DNA from: Defluviitaleaceae bacterium | Lineage (GTDB): Bacteria > Bacillota > Clostridia > Lachnospirales > UBA5962 | NCBI GenBank assembly: GCA_009779915.1 | Contig: WRBA01000011.1 | Coordinates: 30,374 to 94,373, forward strand | DNA length: 64,000 nucleotides | Direction of reading: 5' to 3' | Part shown: positions 24,696 to 34,196 of the stretch, in pieces | How positions within the stretch are numbered: position 1 is the first letter of the stretch | Layout: each line of letters opens with the position of its first letter | Program-made: the position numbers and the translations under genes | The notes under the pieces: model-generated | What the model saw: the letters and a program-made list of their open reading frames with translations, nothing else | The model's database searches: none | What the model was told of the DNA's origin: nothing

Positions 24696-26551
24696 TTTTT
24701 TTGTTTGATTTAACTAAAACTCTTAAAGATTTGCCAAAAAAAAGCGGCGTTTATATAATGAAAGACGACCAGGGCGATATTATTTATGTAGGCAAAGCTA
24801 AAAGCTTAAAAAGCCGCGTAAGACAGTATTTCCAAGAATCTGCGGCGAAAAATTTAAAAACTGCTCAGCTTGCAAGCCATATTAAAGAATTTGAATATAT
24901 AGTAACAGAAAATGAAGTTGAGGCTCTTATCCTTGAAAACAATTTAATAAAAGAGAATAAGCCTAAATATAATATCCTCTTAAAAGATGACAAAACCTAC
25001 CCTTATATAAAAGTCACTGTAAATGAAATGTTTCCCCGGGTTTTTATGACCAGAAGAGTTTTAAAGGATAAAGCAAGATATTTCGGTCCCTTTACATCGG
25101 ATTGTAAAAATAATATTGAAATAATCCATAAAATTTGGTCCCTGCGAAGATGTTTTCGTAAATTCCCAAGGGATTTGAATAAAGAAAGACCCTGCTTAAA
25201 TTATCATATCAACCAATGTAAGGGTCCCTGTAACAGTTATATTTCCGAGGTAGATTACAATAAAATGATTGAAGAAATAATAGATTACTTAAACGGAAAA
25301 CATGAGCATATAGTCAAAGAACTTAAAAGCGCAATGGACGAAGCCGCTGATGCTATGAATTTTGAGCTCGCGGCGGAACTTCGAGATAAAATAAGCGCAA
25401 TACAAACTACGGAAGAGAAGCGGCTTTTAGAAAACCCAAATGATGATAACCAAGATATTATAGCTTATGCTAAAGGTGATAATGAGATTTTAGTTCAAGC
25501 ATTTTTTATAAGAAACGGCAAAATGACCGGCAGGGAGCATTTTATGCTTACAGGTCATGGTGATATAGACGCTCCTGAAATACTGACTGCTTTCATAACT
25601 CAATTTTACTCTGAACACGCTTTTATTCCTAAAGAGCTGGTTCTTGAAAATGATATTAATATTGATGATAAAAATACGATAATAAATTGGCTTAGTGATT
25701 TAAGGGGTTCCCGGGTGAGTATAATTATCCCCAAAAAAGGCAATAAACATAAGCTAATAAAGCTTGCAAAAGAAAACGCCTCCATTACGCTTGAAAGCTT
25801 CGGCGAGAAAATAAAAAGAGACAATCAGCGCACTATTGGAGCCACAAAAGAAATTCAGAAAGCTTTGGACATATTAACTCCCCTTTCTCGTATTGAGGCT
25901 TACGATATTTCTAATATTCAAGGTTATGAATCCGTAGGGTCGATGATAGTTTTTGAGGACGGCAAGCCAAAACGAAATGATTATCGCAAATTTAGGATAA
26001 AAACCGTAATAGGCGCCAATGATTACGCCAGTATGGAGGAAATTTTATTCCGCCGTTTTAAAAGGCTTTTAGATGACCCTGACGGAAAATTTGGAAGTTT
26101 ACCTGATATTATATTTGTAGACGGTGGAAAGGGTCAAATAGGAGTGGCTGAGAAAATTTTAAAAGATATGCAGCTTAATATCCCGATTTGCGGTATGGTT
26201 AAAGATGATGCACACAAAACCCGCGGTCTTTTGTATAATAACAAAGAGGTTAAATTAGACCAACGCGGGGAAGGCTTTAAGCTGGTAACAAGGATTCAAG
26301 ATGAGGTTCATCGTTTTGCCCTTGAATATCATAGGAAATTGCGGCAAAAAGCTCAAATCCACTCTGTACTTGACGATATAGAAGGTATAGGTTCAAAAAG
26401 AAGGCAAGTCCTTCTTAAACATTTTGGCAGCGTAGAAAACATAGCTGCGGCTACAGTCGAGGATTTAAAACAAGTGCAAGGTATAAATCAAAAATTCGCC
26501 GAGACTGTTTATAGCTTTTTCCATAAAGTAAGCAAGGAGGACTCGTTATGA
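24692..26551 (+). CDS. uvrC: UvrC, excinuclease ABC subunit C
   Basis: 619 residues, full length. GIY-YIG nuclease at 12-95 (SGVYIMKDD, IIYVGKAKSL); a cysteine cluster CLNYHINQCKGPC; UVR domain near 200-235 for UvrB contact; RNase H-like nuclease with AYDISNIQG and IIFVDGGKGQ; and a C-terminal double helix-hairpin-helix (IEGIGSKRRQVLLKHFG). Makes both incisions of nucleotide excision repair. Starts with GTG overlapping the previous gene; AAGGAAG lies upstream. Confidence 0.97.
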   Translation: MIFLFDLTKTLKDLPKKSGVYIMKDDQGDIIYVGKAKSLKSRVRQYFQESAAKNLKTAQLASHIKEFEYIVTENEVEALILENNLIKENKPKYNILLKDDKTYPYIKVTVNEMFPRVFMTRRVLKDKARYFGPFTSDCKNNIEIIHKIWSLRRCFRKFPRDLNKERPCLNYHINQCKGPCNSYISEVDYNKMIEEIIDYLNGKHEHIVKELKSAMDEAADAMNFELAAELRDKISAIQTTEEKRLLENPNDDNQDIIAYAKGDNEILVQAFFIRNGKMTGREHFMLTGHGDIDAPEILTAFITQFYSEHAFIPKELVLENDINIDDKNTIINWLSDLRGSRVSIIIPKKGNKHKLIKLAKENASITLESFGEKIKRDNQRTIGATKEIQKALDILTPLSRIEAYDISNIQGYESVGSMIVFEDGKPKRNDYRKFRIKTVIGANDYASMEEILFRRFKRLLDDPDGKFGSLPDIIFVDGGKGQIGVAEKILKDMQLNIPICGMVKDDAHKTRGLLYNNKEVKLDQRGEGFKLVTRIQDEVHRFALEYHRKLRQKAQIHSVLDDIEGIGSKRRQVLLKHFGSVENIAAATVEDLKQVQGINQKFAETVYSFFHKVSKEDSL

Positions 26552-27468
26552 AAAGTATACCTATAGCCCAACTGGTTGAAGAGTTTCATCTTAATAATTA
26601 TATACCTGAAATGGATTATTCGGATATGTCTTTATCTTTGGCGGATATTAACAGACCGGCACTTCAATTAACAGGTTTTTTTAAGGAGTTTGAGCCTCAT
26701 AGGCTGCAAGTAATAGGTGTTGTTGAGCATACCTATTTAAGCGAACTTCCGGAGACCGTGAGAAAAGAACGTATTAAAGCTGTTTTTGATACAGGTATCC
26801 CATGTTTAGTAATTTGCCGCGGTTTAGAGCCTTTCCCGGAAATGCTTACTTATGCAGTCATTAATAAAATCCCTATATTCGGATGCCAAACCCCTACTAC
26901 TGAATTTATAGGGGAAGTTATAAAATGGCTTAAAGTACAATTGGCCCCTCAAATTAATATGCATGGCGTTTTAGTGGATATTTACGGCGAAGGGGTCTTA
27001 ATAACCGGTGACAGCGGCATTGGCAAGTCTGAAGCGGCTCTTGAGCTTGTAAAGCGAGGTCACAGACTTGTAGCAGATGACGCAGTTGAGGTGAAAAAAG
27101 TATCCGCCCAAACTTTAATCGGTACGGCACCTGAGGTTATACGTTATTTTATTGAGCTTAGAGGTGTTGGTATTATTGATGTAAGACAAATGTTTGGTGT
27201 TGAGGCTGTAAAAACAATTCACAATATCGATTTAGTTATAAATTTGGAAATTTGGGATGATAAAAGTGAATATGAGAGATTGGGCTTAGAAGAAAGTTAT
27301 ACGGAAATACTTGGCAACAAAGTAGTTTCTCACTCTATCCCAATAAGACCCGGGCGTAATATTGCTATTATTTGTGAGGCAGCCGCTGTTAACCACAGGC
27401 AGAAGAAAATGGGTTATAATTCAGCTAAAATTTTAAATGAACGAATTCAAAATATGCATAAGAGATAG
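26548..27468 (+). CDS. hprK: HPr kinase/phosphorylase
   Basis: 306 residues. N-terminal domain followed by Walker A GDSGIGKSE near residue 153, the catalytic HRLVADDAVEV and the HprK signature IELRGVGIIDVRQMFG. It phosphorylates Ser46 of HPr and Crh, the signal for CcpA catabolite repression. It overlaps uvrC by 4 bases (ATGA). A Crh-like target is encoded three genes downstream in the same run. Confidence 0.97.
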   Translation: MKSIPIAQLVEEFHLNNYIPEMDYSDMSLSLADINRPALQLTGFFKEFEPHRLQVIGVVEHTYLSELPETVRKERIKAVFDTGIPCLVICRGLEPFPEMLTYAVINKIPIFGCQTPTTEFIGEVIKWLKVQLAPQINMHGVLVDIYGEGVLITGDSGIGKSEAALELVKRGHRLVADDAVEVKKVSAQTLIGTAPEVIRYFIELRGVGIIDVRQMFGVEAVKTIHNIDLVINLEIWDDKSEYERLGLEESYTEILGNKVVSHSIPIRPGRNIAIICEAAAVNHRQKKMGYNSAKILNERIQNMHKR

Positions 27469-27514
27469 TGTTTTTTCGTATGGTTAGTTATTAGTGTTAT
27501 ATGGGAGTTTTTTA

Positions 27515-28426
27515 ATGGCGATTGACTATAATATTTTTTATGAAAATTTTGCATCTGATAAACTTTTATCCAATACTCTTATGAGCGAATATACATCATT
27601 TAAAGTCGGCGGCGCGGCTGATTTAATAATTATGCCAACAAATGCGGAAGAAGTGAAAAAAGCGATAAATATATGTAATGACAAGAGCTTCCCCTACTTT
27701 ATAATGGGAAAAGGCTCTAACTTATTGGTAGGAGATGCGGGATATAGAGGCATCATAATTTGCATGTCGAAAAATCTCGAAAAAGTCAAGCTTGTAAATG
27801 ATTGCGAGATAAAAGCCGAGGCCGGCATAACCCTCTCAAAACTTGCCGGCTTTGCTATGGAATATAGTCTTGCAGGGCTTGAGTTTGCCTCAGGTATACC
27901 CGGTTCATTAGGCGGTGCTTTGTATATGAACGCCGGCGCATACGATAGCGAAATGAAAGATGTCGTTTTATCCGCTGAGCTAATAGATAATAAAGGCAAC
28001 GAGCTGATTATGCAAAGCAATGAAATGGAGCTGGGTTATAGAAGCTCTGTTTTCCAAAAAAACAATTATATAATCACGAATGTTACACTAAAGCTTTTAA
28101 AAGGCGATAAAGAGCAAATTAAAGATAAAATGTCAGACCTTAACGGCAGGCGTAAAGAAAAACAGCCTTTGGATTTACCAAGTGCCGGCAGTACTTTTAA
28201 ACGTCCTCCTAATCATTTTGCCTCTAAGCTTATTGATGAGGCAGGACTTAAGGGGTTTGCAGTAGGCGGTGCTAAGGTGTCTGAAAAACACGCCGGATTT
28301 ATCGTAAATTATAATAATGCAACAGCCAGTGACATAATAACTTTAATGGAGCATGTAAAAGTAACAGTTTATGAGAAATTTGGTGTAACGCTTATACCGG
28401 AAGTTGAAATAATTGGAGATTTTTAA
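27515..28426 (+). CDS. murB: UDP-N-acetylenolpyruvoylglucosamine reductase
   Basis: 303 residues, type II MurB. FAD-binding segments are YTSFKVGGAADLIIMP, GKGSNLLV and FASGIPGSLGGALYMNAGAY; catalytic Ser in PSAGSTFKRP and Glu near IPEVEIIGDF. Makes UDP-MurNAc for peptidoglycan. I chose the ATG at 27515, with GGGAG upstream, over a GTG at 27494. Its stop overlaps the whiA ATG by one base. Confidence 0.95.
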   Translation: MAIDYNIFYENFASDKLLSNTLMSEYTSFKVGGAADLIIMPTNAEEVKKAINICNDKSFPYFIMGKGSNLLVGDAGYRGIIICMSKNLEKVKLVNDCEIKAEAGITLSKLAGFAMEYSLAGLEFASGIPGSLGGALYMNAGAYDSEMKDVVLSAELIDNKGNELIMQSNEMELGYRSSVFQKNNYIITNVTLKLLKGDKEQIKDKMSDLNGRRKEKQPLDLPSAGSTFKRPPNHFASKLIDEAGLKGFAVGGAKVSEKHAGFIVNYNNATASDIITLMEHVKVTVYEKFGVTLIPEVEIIGDF

Positions 28427-29355
28427 TGAAAGATAAAGATATTATGAGTTACTCGGCTGTGCTTAAAAGCGAGCTTAAGTATTTAGATAAATCTATAGGC
28501 AGACATTGCTTAATTTCTGAACTGTATGGGATTATAAAAACAAATGCGTTTGTTTCCGACAAAAATAGACATCACTCTCAATCCATTTGCTTATATACCG
28601 ATAACATATTTCTAGCTTACAGGGTTTTTGATGTACTTGATACCGCATTTGCCTTTAAAGCCGATGTAACTATTAGGACAAGCTCTAAAAGTAAAAAGCA
28701 CCATTACATATTATCCGCCTTTGGTGATAATGCATTGCGAGTTTTAAATGCTGCCGAAAGCTCTATGGTGCTTAAACAAGCTTGCTGCAAACAGGCGTAT
28801 TTGAGAAGTGTTTTTTTAGCTTGTGCCTCGGTTTCTGATCCCAGTAAGAATTATCATTTAGAATATGTATTTCACAGCAGTGAGCCGGCTCTTGAACTAA
28901 TTAGTATTTTAGAGTATTTTGATATACACTCCAGACTTATTATGCGTAAAAAAAACCATGTGGTATATATAAAAGATGGAGAGAAAATATCTCAAATCTT
29001 TGGGCTTATAGGTGCCAGAAAGCATCTTTTGGATTTTGAAAGCCTTAGGGTATTAAGGACTGTCGGCAATGAAGTAAACCGTAAAGTAAATTGCGAAACT
29101 GCCAATATAGCAAAAACAGCCAAGGCTTTTGTTGCCTTTCAAGAGGATATAGAGTATATTGAAAAAACAAAGGGAATTTCTTATTTATCAGAGCCTTTAA
29201 GAGCTGTCGCTGAGCTTAAGCTGGAATATTCATCTGCCACATTGAAAGAAATCAGCGAAATGTTAAGCCCCCCTATTTCAAAATCGGGGGTTAATCACAG
29301 GCTTAGAAAAATAAGTGAAATAGCGGAAAAATTAAGGAGTGATTTGTATGATTGA
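28426..29355 (+). CDS. whiA: WhiA, DNA-binding regulator (sporulation/cell division)
   Basis: 309 residues. N-terminal degenerate LAGLIDADG homing-endonuclease fold (LRSVFLACASVSDPSKNYHLE) and C-terminal helix-turn-helix (LKEISEMLSPPISKSGVNHRL). WhiA is a conserved regulator linked to division and chromosome segregation. GGAG is 8 bases before the ATG. rapZ and yvcK, which often sit between murB and whiA in relatives, are absent here. It overlaps crh by 8 bases. Confidence 0.94.
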   Translation: MKDKDIMSYSAVLKSELKYLDKSIGRHCLISELYGIIKTNAFVSDKNRHHSQSICLYTDNIFLAYRVFDVLDTAFAFKADVTIRTSSKSKKHHYILSAFGDNALRVLNAAESSMVLKQACCKQAYLRSVFLACASVSDPSKNYHLEYVFHSSEPALELISILEYFDIHSRLIMRKKNHVVYIKDGEKISQIFGLIGARKHLLDFESLRVLRTVGNEVNRKVNCETANIAKTAKAFVAFQEDIEYIEKTKGISYLSEPLRAVAELKLEYSSATLKEISEMLSPPISKSGVNHRLRKISEIAEKLRSDLYD

Positions 29356-29611
29356 AAAAAAATTGCAGGCAAAAAGAGATTTACAAGCACGTACAGCAGC
29401 TTTGTTTGTCCAATTAGCAGGGAAATTTGAGGCTAATACCAAAATAGCTGTTGGCAATAAACAAACCAGCTGCAAAAGCCTTCTGGGTATGATTTCTCTC
29501 AGTGTTTTAGAGGGCTATAATGTAGTCTTAACCGCAGAAGGCACTGACGCTGAAGAGGCAATAAAAGAGCTTAGTGCCTTTATGGAAGAAAAAGCAAATG
29601 ATGCTGAGTAA
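29348..29611 (+). CDS. crh: Crh-like HPr paralogue (regulatory, lacks the PTS histidine)
   Basis: 87 residues of the HPr fold. The active-site sequence GLHARPA of HPr is DLQARTA here: His15 is Gln, so it cannot take phosphate from enzyme I. The regulatory serine is kept (CKSLLGMISL, Ser46 position). This is the pattern of Bacillus Crh, a CcpA corepressor phosphorylated by HprK. Context agrees, as crh follows whiA and shares the run with hprK. AGGAG precedes the ATG at 29348 by 8 bases. A classical HPr must be elsewhere if the cell has a sugar PTS. Confidence 0.88.
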   Translation: MIEKKLQAKRDLQARTAALFVQLAGKFEANTKIAVGNKQTSCKSLLGMISLSVLEGYNVVLTAEGTDAEEAIKELSAFMEEKANDAE

Positions 29612-30245
29612 ATATACCAATATAATATGGGACTGGAATGGCACCATACTCAATGATGTGGAATGGTGCCTGACTGTTATCAATACCTTATTGGTAAACA
29701 GAGGCATTGCGCCAATTAAAGACATTAAGGCGTACAGAGACATATTTGGCTTCCCTGTTATCGACTATTACCGTCGTGCCGGATTTGATTTGGACAATGA
29801 GCCCTTTGAAATACCCGCGGCGGAGTTTATAAAGCTATACCATAGTGATAACCGCCGCTTTTGCCTATTTGATAATGCAGTGAAAACCCTTAATGCATTT
29901 AATAAAATGGGGCTTAAACAAATTATCTTATCGGCGTCAGAGGTAAATAATTTACGCTCCCAAACAAGTTTGTTTGATATCGAATATTGTTTCGATGAAA
30001 TAATCGGCATATCAAATATATATGCCAAAAGTAAAGTTGATGCAGGGCAAGAATATATCTCGCGCAGTGGACTCGACAAAAGCAAAGCTGTATTAATAGG
30101 CGACACAATACATGACTATGAAGTTGCAAAGACCCTTGGGGTTGACTGTTTCCTAATATCACAGGGACACCAGCACAAGCATAAGCTCCTTGAATGCGGC
30201 ATCCCTGTATTTGATGATATAAAGAGTATTGTTTTGCAAATATAA
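29598..30245 (+). CDS. HAD-superfamily phosphatase (phosphoglycolate phosphatase-like)
   Basis: 215 residues. HAD motif I IIWDWNGTILND (Asp nucleophile; Trp in place of the more common Phe), motif II serine in IILSASE, motif III lysine near the AKSKVDAG segment, and motif IV VLIGDTIHDYEVA. Cap inserted after motif I (C1 type). Substrate unclear. The start at 29598 overlaps crh by 14 bases; GGAAG lies about 9 bases upstream. Last gene of the plus-strand run; convergent with the methyltransferase, separated by a weak hairpin at 30248-30265. Confidence 0.85.
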   Translation: MMLSKYTNIIWDWNGTILNDVEWCLTVINTLLVNRGIAPIKDIKAYRDIFGFPVIDYYRRAGFDLDNEPFEIPAAEFIKLYHSDNRRFCLFDNAVKTLNAFNKMGLKQIILSASEVNNLRSQTSLFDIEYCFDEIIGISNIYAKSKVDAGQEYISRSGLDKSKAVLIGDTIHDYEVAKTLGVDCFLISQGHQHKHKLLECGIPVFDDIKSIVLQI

Positions 30246-30265
30246 AAACCAATTAACGTTGGTTG

Positions 30266-30985
30266 CTATTGTTTCTTAACCGCAGTCAGTGCTATCAATG
30301 CTATATCGTTATTGATATCCGCATCTAAAAAATCATCATCATTAAATTTTAAATTTTCTCTTGCCCATTTTGCCCATGGATACCATATAGCTTTGGGGTC
30401 TTTAATTTCATAGCAAGCTTTAATTTCCACAGTACCTGTTTTCTCCCATAATCTACGCCACCAATCTTTACTGTGGAATGTATATAACTCACTATCCCAA
30501 TGTTTCTCAAGGGTATCAGGGTAACCTTTGTCAAATTCACGGACAAGCCCCGGCACAACAATTGCAAGCTGCCCGCCGGGCTTAACGAGTTTAGCAAATA
30601 CCCCCGGCAAATAGGATTCACTTGTGCCGTAGTAGTGATAGCTGTCTATAGAAATAGCAGCGTCAAAAAACCCTTCGGCATAGGGCAAAGTATGCGCTTC
30701 CGCATGGATAGGGAATACCTTGTCTGCCACGCCAGCCTCTTCAAAACGCTTAAGATTATCGGTTGCGCTTATCCATAAGTCATTTGCAAACACAGTTACG
30801 CCGTATTCTTTTGCCAAAAATACACTGGTAAGCCCTTTGCCGCAGCCCATATCTAATACTTTCATACCTGGGCGCAGGTCAAGATGGCTGCAAATGTCCT
30901 CCACAAGCCACAGAGGATGTGGACCCATCCAGTTTTCCTCTACCCACCCTTTATCATATTTTGCTGATTTTATATATTTATCCAT
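30266..30985 (-). CDS. SAM-dependent class I methyltransferase
   Basis: 239 residues. SAM-binding motif I VLDMGCGKGLTSVFLA near residue 43, an acidic motif II (VTVFANDLW), post-I DAAISIDSYHYYG and a KPGGQLAIVVPG motif. The small-molecule methyltransferase fold is clear but the acceptor is not. It is followed on the minus strand only by the convergent HAD gene; upstream lies a flavodoxin gene 24 bases away. Confidence 0.85.
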   Translation of the reverse strand: MDKYIKSAKYDKGWVEENWMGPHPLWLVEDICSHLDLRPGMKVLDMGCGKGLTSVFLAKEYGVTVFANDLWISATDNLKRFEEAGVADKVFPIHAEAHTLPYAEGFFDAAISIDSYHYYGTSESYLPGVFAKLVKPGGQLAIVVPGLVREFDKGYPDTLEKHWDSELYTFHSKDWWRRLWEKTGTVEIKACYEIKDPKAIWYPWAKWARENLKFNDDDFLDADINNDIALIALTAVKKQ

Positions 30986-31009
30986 TTAGCCCTCATCCAC
31001 CTTGTTTCT

Positions 31010-31477
31010 TTAAAATTTTTTCATTTCGTTTACAAACACATCTATTTTCTCATTATCAATACTATCTACATAGTCCGTCTTTTTTATAACGATTTTGATT
31101 ATAAACCGCTCAAATACATTAGCTTTCTTAGAGTCAAATATGCCTCCTAAAAACCCCTTTGCTTTAGCCGCTTGCACAACTTTTGGCGGGAAATTTTTTT
31201 CATAATAGCTGCCTTCCTCGGCAAAGCCTGATAAGAACAGCCCTAAAGGCTTTTCACACAATTTATCGACATTTTTAGACACAAAAACTTTCACCTCTTT
31301 GTGTATGCCCCCTGCATAAACCGAACTGCCGATGATTACACAGTCAAAATCCGATAAAGGCGGTATATTGCCCTGCTTTAAATCCCAAAGGGCAGCCTCC
31401 CCCATTTTATCCGCAATACGTTTTGCTATTTCTTTCGCTGCCCCATATTTTGATGCGTAAAGTATTAATGTTTTCAT
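31010..31477 (-). CDS. Flavodoxin-domain protein (HemG-like)
   Basis: 155 residues. FMN-binding loop ILYASKYGAAKEIAKRIA at the N-terminus and IIGSSVYAGGIHKEVKVFV near 48, the pattern of the flavodoxin_5/HemG group rather than short-chain electron-transfer flavodoxins. Possibly a menaquinone-linked or general flavin reductase; not resolvable. It lies 12 bases after htpG in the same direction, so cotranscription is likely. Confidence 0.85.
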   Translation of the reverse strand: MKTLILYASKYGAAKEIAKRIADKMGEAALWDLKQGNIPPLSDFDCVIIGSSVYAGGIHKEVKVFVSKNVDKLCEKPLGLFLSGFAEEGSYYEKNFPPKVVQAAKAKGFLGGIFDSKKANVFERFIIKIVIKKTDYVDSIDNEKIDVFVNEMKKF

Positions 31478-31489
31478 AACTCCGCCCCT

Positions 31490-33325
31490 CTAATCCAATT
31501 TGGATTTTGCAAGCATCCCTAGTATTTGCGTACTTCTTTCTATAAAACTCGTCATCTCCGAAGGTTCTAAAGGTCTTTGGCAAATCCTTGCCATATCGTA
31601 AATTTGGTTTATAATAAGTTCCACATCTTCTTTGTTTTCAGGTTTATCCTTAAAACCATCCAGCAATTTAACTAAATTGTTATTTGTATTAAGTACAAGC
31701 TTCTCTTCCAATGGAAAGTCCATGCCGCCTCCGGCATACATTTTACTAAGTTCCTTCATCCTGCGGGACTCTTCACTTATTACAATCATTGCGGGGATAT
31801 CTTCGTTTTTAAGGTTCATGGTTTCTATTTTCAGCTTATCATTACTCAGCCCTTCTTTAAACAACTCAATAATACTTGGGTTTTCATCTCTATTTCCATC
31901 TCTTAGGGATTCAGTTATATCCGAGTCTATGCGCTTAAACTTAACATTACTGCCGTAGCTTTCTACGTGGGATATAAAAGGTGAGTCTATGTGGTGATCC
32001 AAAACAGCTGCATCCTGCCCGGATTCCTTAAATAAGTTAACATATTGAGATTGTATAGCAGGCTCAGAAACATAGTAGAGGGTATAGTCCTCTTTATCCC
32101 CCTTAAAATCCCCAAGGGTTTTATACTCGTCATTTATAGTCTTATAAATAACCGAATCCGCAATCTTTTCATAAAAGTCCTTGTTTTTAATACAGCCGTA
32201 CTTTATAAATACATGGATATCATTCCAATAATTACAGTAATCGTCCCTATCGGTTTTGTAGAGGGAATTAAGCTTATCCGCCACTTTTCTAGTAATATAA
32301 GAGGACATTTTTGCCACATTACCATCATTTTGCAGGAAAGAGCGTGAAACATTAAGAGGTATATCCGGGCAATCCATAACACCGTTAAGGAGGAGGAGAA
32401 ATTCAGGAATAACTTCTTTTACATTATCAGCCACAAAAACTTGATTACAGTATAATTTAACCTGCCCTTCAAGGGTTTCATAGCGGTTTTTAAGCTTAGG
32501 AAAATAAAGTATACCCTGCAAGCGGAAAGGATAATCCATATTAAGATGAATCCAAAACAAAGGATCCTCAAAGTCCGTAAAAACTTTATGGTAAAACTCT
32601 TTGTACTGCTCATCGCTGCATTCTGACGGGGGTTTTAGCCATAAAGGCGAACTATTGTTAATAGGCGTATTCTCCTCATCTTCTTTGCCAGCCTTATCAA
32701 AATACACAGGCACAGGCATAAAAGAGCAGTATTTACGCATAATTTCTTTCAATTTATATTCACTTAAAAATTCCTTAGCGTCATCTGATACGTGAAGGAT
32801 GATATCCGTACCCCGCTCTGTTTTTGTACCCTCTGAAAGCTCATACTCCCCTCCGCCGTCGCTTACCCAATGAGCCGGTGCCGCTCCTGTCTGATATGAC
32901 AAAGACTCAATCTCTACTTTGCCTGCCACCATAAACGCCGAATAAAAACCAAGCCCAAAGTGCCCTATAATATCGCTGCCGTCACTTTCGCTTATGCGGT
33001 CTTTGTATTTTTCGATAAAATCTCCCGCGCCGCTGAAGGCAATTTGGTTAATATACTGCTTTATTTCCTCTGCGGTCATACCTATACCATTGTCGGATAT
33101 AGTGATAGTCTTATTTGTCTCATCCAGTGTAACTTTTACGAAAAATTCATCGTCCCCTTGGTCATAATCGGCTTCGCCAAACATTTTCAATTTCTTAAGC
33201 TTATTAACCGCATCATTTCCGTTTGATATAAGCTCCCTAAGAAAAATATCCATGTCAGAATACAGCCATTTTTTTATAATAGGCAGTATATTTTCACTAT
33301 TTACTGATAAATTACCTTTTTCCAA
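31490..33325 (-). CDS. htpG: HtpG, Hsp90 chaperone
   Basis: 611 residues, bacterial Hsp90. GHKL ATP-binding domain with FLRELISNGNDAVNKL, ITISDNGIGMT and GHFGLGFYSAFMVA; middle domain with DCPDIPLNVSRSFLQND; dimerisation C-terminus. Starts with TTG at 33325, 6-7 bases after GGAGGG. No CIRCE element seen upstream. Confidence 0.95.
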   Translation of the reverse strand: MEKGNLSVNSENILPIIKKWLYSDMDIFLRELISNGNDAVNKLKKLKMFGEADYDQGDDEFFVKVTLDETNKTITISDNGIGMTAEEIKQYINQIAFSGAGDFIEKYKDRISESDGSDIIGHFGLGFYSAFMVAGKVEIESLSYQTGAAPAHWVSDGGGEYELSEGTKTERGTDIILHVSDDAKEFLSEYKLKEIMRKYCSFMPVPVYFDKAGKEDEENTPINNSSPLWLKPPSECSDEQYKEFYHKVFTDFEDPLFWIHLNMDYPFRLQGILYFPKLKNRYETLEGQVKLYCNQVFVADNVKEVIPEFLLLLNGVMDCPDIPLNVSRSFLQNDGNVAKMSSYITRKVADKLNSLYKTDRDDYCNYWNDIHVFIKYGCIKNKDFYEKIADSVIYKTINDEYKTLGDFKGDKEDYTLYYVSEPAIQSQYVNLFKESGQDAAVLDHHIDSPFISHVESYGSNVKFKRIDSDITESLRDGNRDENPSIIELFKEGLSNDKLKIETMNLKNEDIPAMIVISEESRRMKELSKMYAGGGMDFPLEEKLVLNTNNNLVKLLDGFKDKPENKEDVELIINQIYDMARICQRPLEPSEMTSFIERSTQILGMLAKSKLD

Positions 33326-33389
33326 AGTAAACCCTCCTCTGTGTCATATTCCAATTACAATTTTAAATATCAAAAGAGAAAAAGTCAAA

Positions 33390-33418
33390 TTGATTTTTTG
33401 TGCCGGTAATGTTATACT
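33390..33418 (+). promoter_or_regulatory. Sigma-A promoter for the 33444 gene
   Basis: TTGATT (33390-33395) and TATACT (33413-33418) with a 17-base spacer, 26 bases before the start codon of the membrane protein gene. Confidence 0.6.
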
Positions 33419-33443
33419 TGGCATAAGTGCAAGGAGGTTTATT

Positions 33444-33992
33444 ATGAGTGTCGTTAATAGAGGTAATGAAAAAACCAAAGGCAATAGCACAAAATATATT
33501 CATTTCATTTTAATTGCGGCAGCTTTTGCCGCGTTTATGTATTTTAGTGCTGCTCCGAACGCCAGAGATGTGCGAGTTTATCAATTTAGCGGCAGGTGTG
33601 AGTTTGGTACGTTAAGTGGCGGCATAATTGCCGTTTCTGACAGGGATGAAGTTTTTATAGGCGGTAACCTGATTATCAACGAAGGCTTCATTGCAGAGGA
33701 TTTTGACCTTACAGTTGAATTTTACTCACTCGATGTATTTGGGGATCGCCATAATATTTTTGCTTATCGCCACAGCACAGGTCCTCGCATTAGTGCCGAT
33801 ACAACTTTCATAGCTCTGGGCGGCGATTATGGATTGCCCTTAATATTATTGGATGAAAATTTCATCTTGAAAGATATCTTAGATGACCTAATAATCCCAT
33901 TGTTCGTTGATATACATATAACTTGGGGAGGCGGTATGCATCAGACAAATTTTCTTCTCCATGTACGGGATATTTTTAACTATAGTGAATAA
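33444..33992 (+). CDS. Membrane-anchored extracytoplasmic protein, unknown function
   Basis: 182 residues with a short cytoplasmic N-terminus, one membrane helix at about 18-38 (YIHFILIAAAFAAFMYFSAA) and a beta-rich outer domain. AAGGAGG precedes the ATG by 6 bases. The last codons (Tyr-Ser-Glu-stop) are formed by the left end of a repeat element (33983-34150), whose second copy at 63878 has the same TATAGTGAATAAA, so the native C-terminus may have been altered by that insertion. No family recognised. Confidence 0.72.
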   Translation: MSVVNRGNEKTKGNSTKYIHFILIAAAFAAFMYFSAAPNARDVRVYQFSGRCEFGTLSGGIIAVSDRDEVFIGGNLIINEGFIAEDFDLTVEFYSLDVFGDRHNIFAYRHSTGPRISADTTFIALGGDYGLPLILLDENFILKDILDDLIIPLFVDIHITWGGGMHQTNFLLHVRDIFNYSE

Positions 33993-34150
33993 ACTTTAAA
34001 ACACTAAATGAGCTTGCTCATTTTGCTGTTTTAAAGTTTATGAGCGCCCCGAAATTCGTACATTTCTTTGAGTGCATCGTAGATGCACGAATGTAAGCGA
34101 AATGTACGAATTCTCGAGGCTCGTTTAAGACCACTTTGGTCTTAAACGAC
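33983..34150. repeat. Hairpin-rich repeat, family TATAGTGAATAAAC, copy 1
   Basis: Contains three nested or successive palindromes: AAACTTTAAAACA with TGTTTTAAAGTTT, GAAATTCGTACATTTC with its complement around 34100-34115, and CGTTTAAGACCA with TGGTCTTAAACG (34122-34148). A copy nearly identical over its first 80 bases starts at 63878 and runs off the window. The right boundary is approximate; CGACTATAA follows. Confidence 0.7.
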
Positions 34151-34196
34151 TATAACAATCCAAAAACGCCTAATAATCATAAATATATATCCCCTC

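Noticed and set aside
31490..33443. CIRCE heat-shock operator upstream of htpG
   Set aside because: No TTAGCACTC-n9-GAGTGCTAA type repeat is present.
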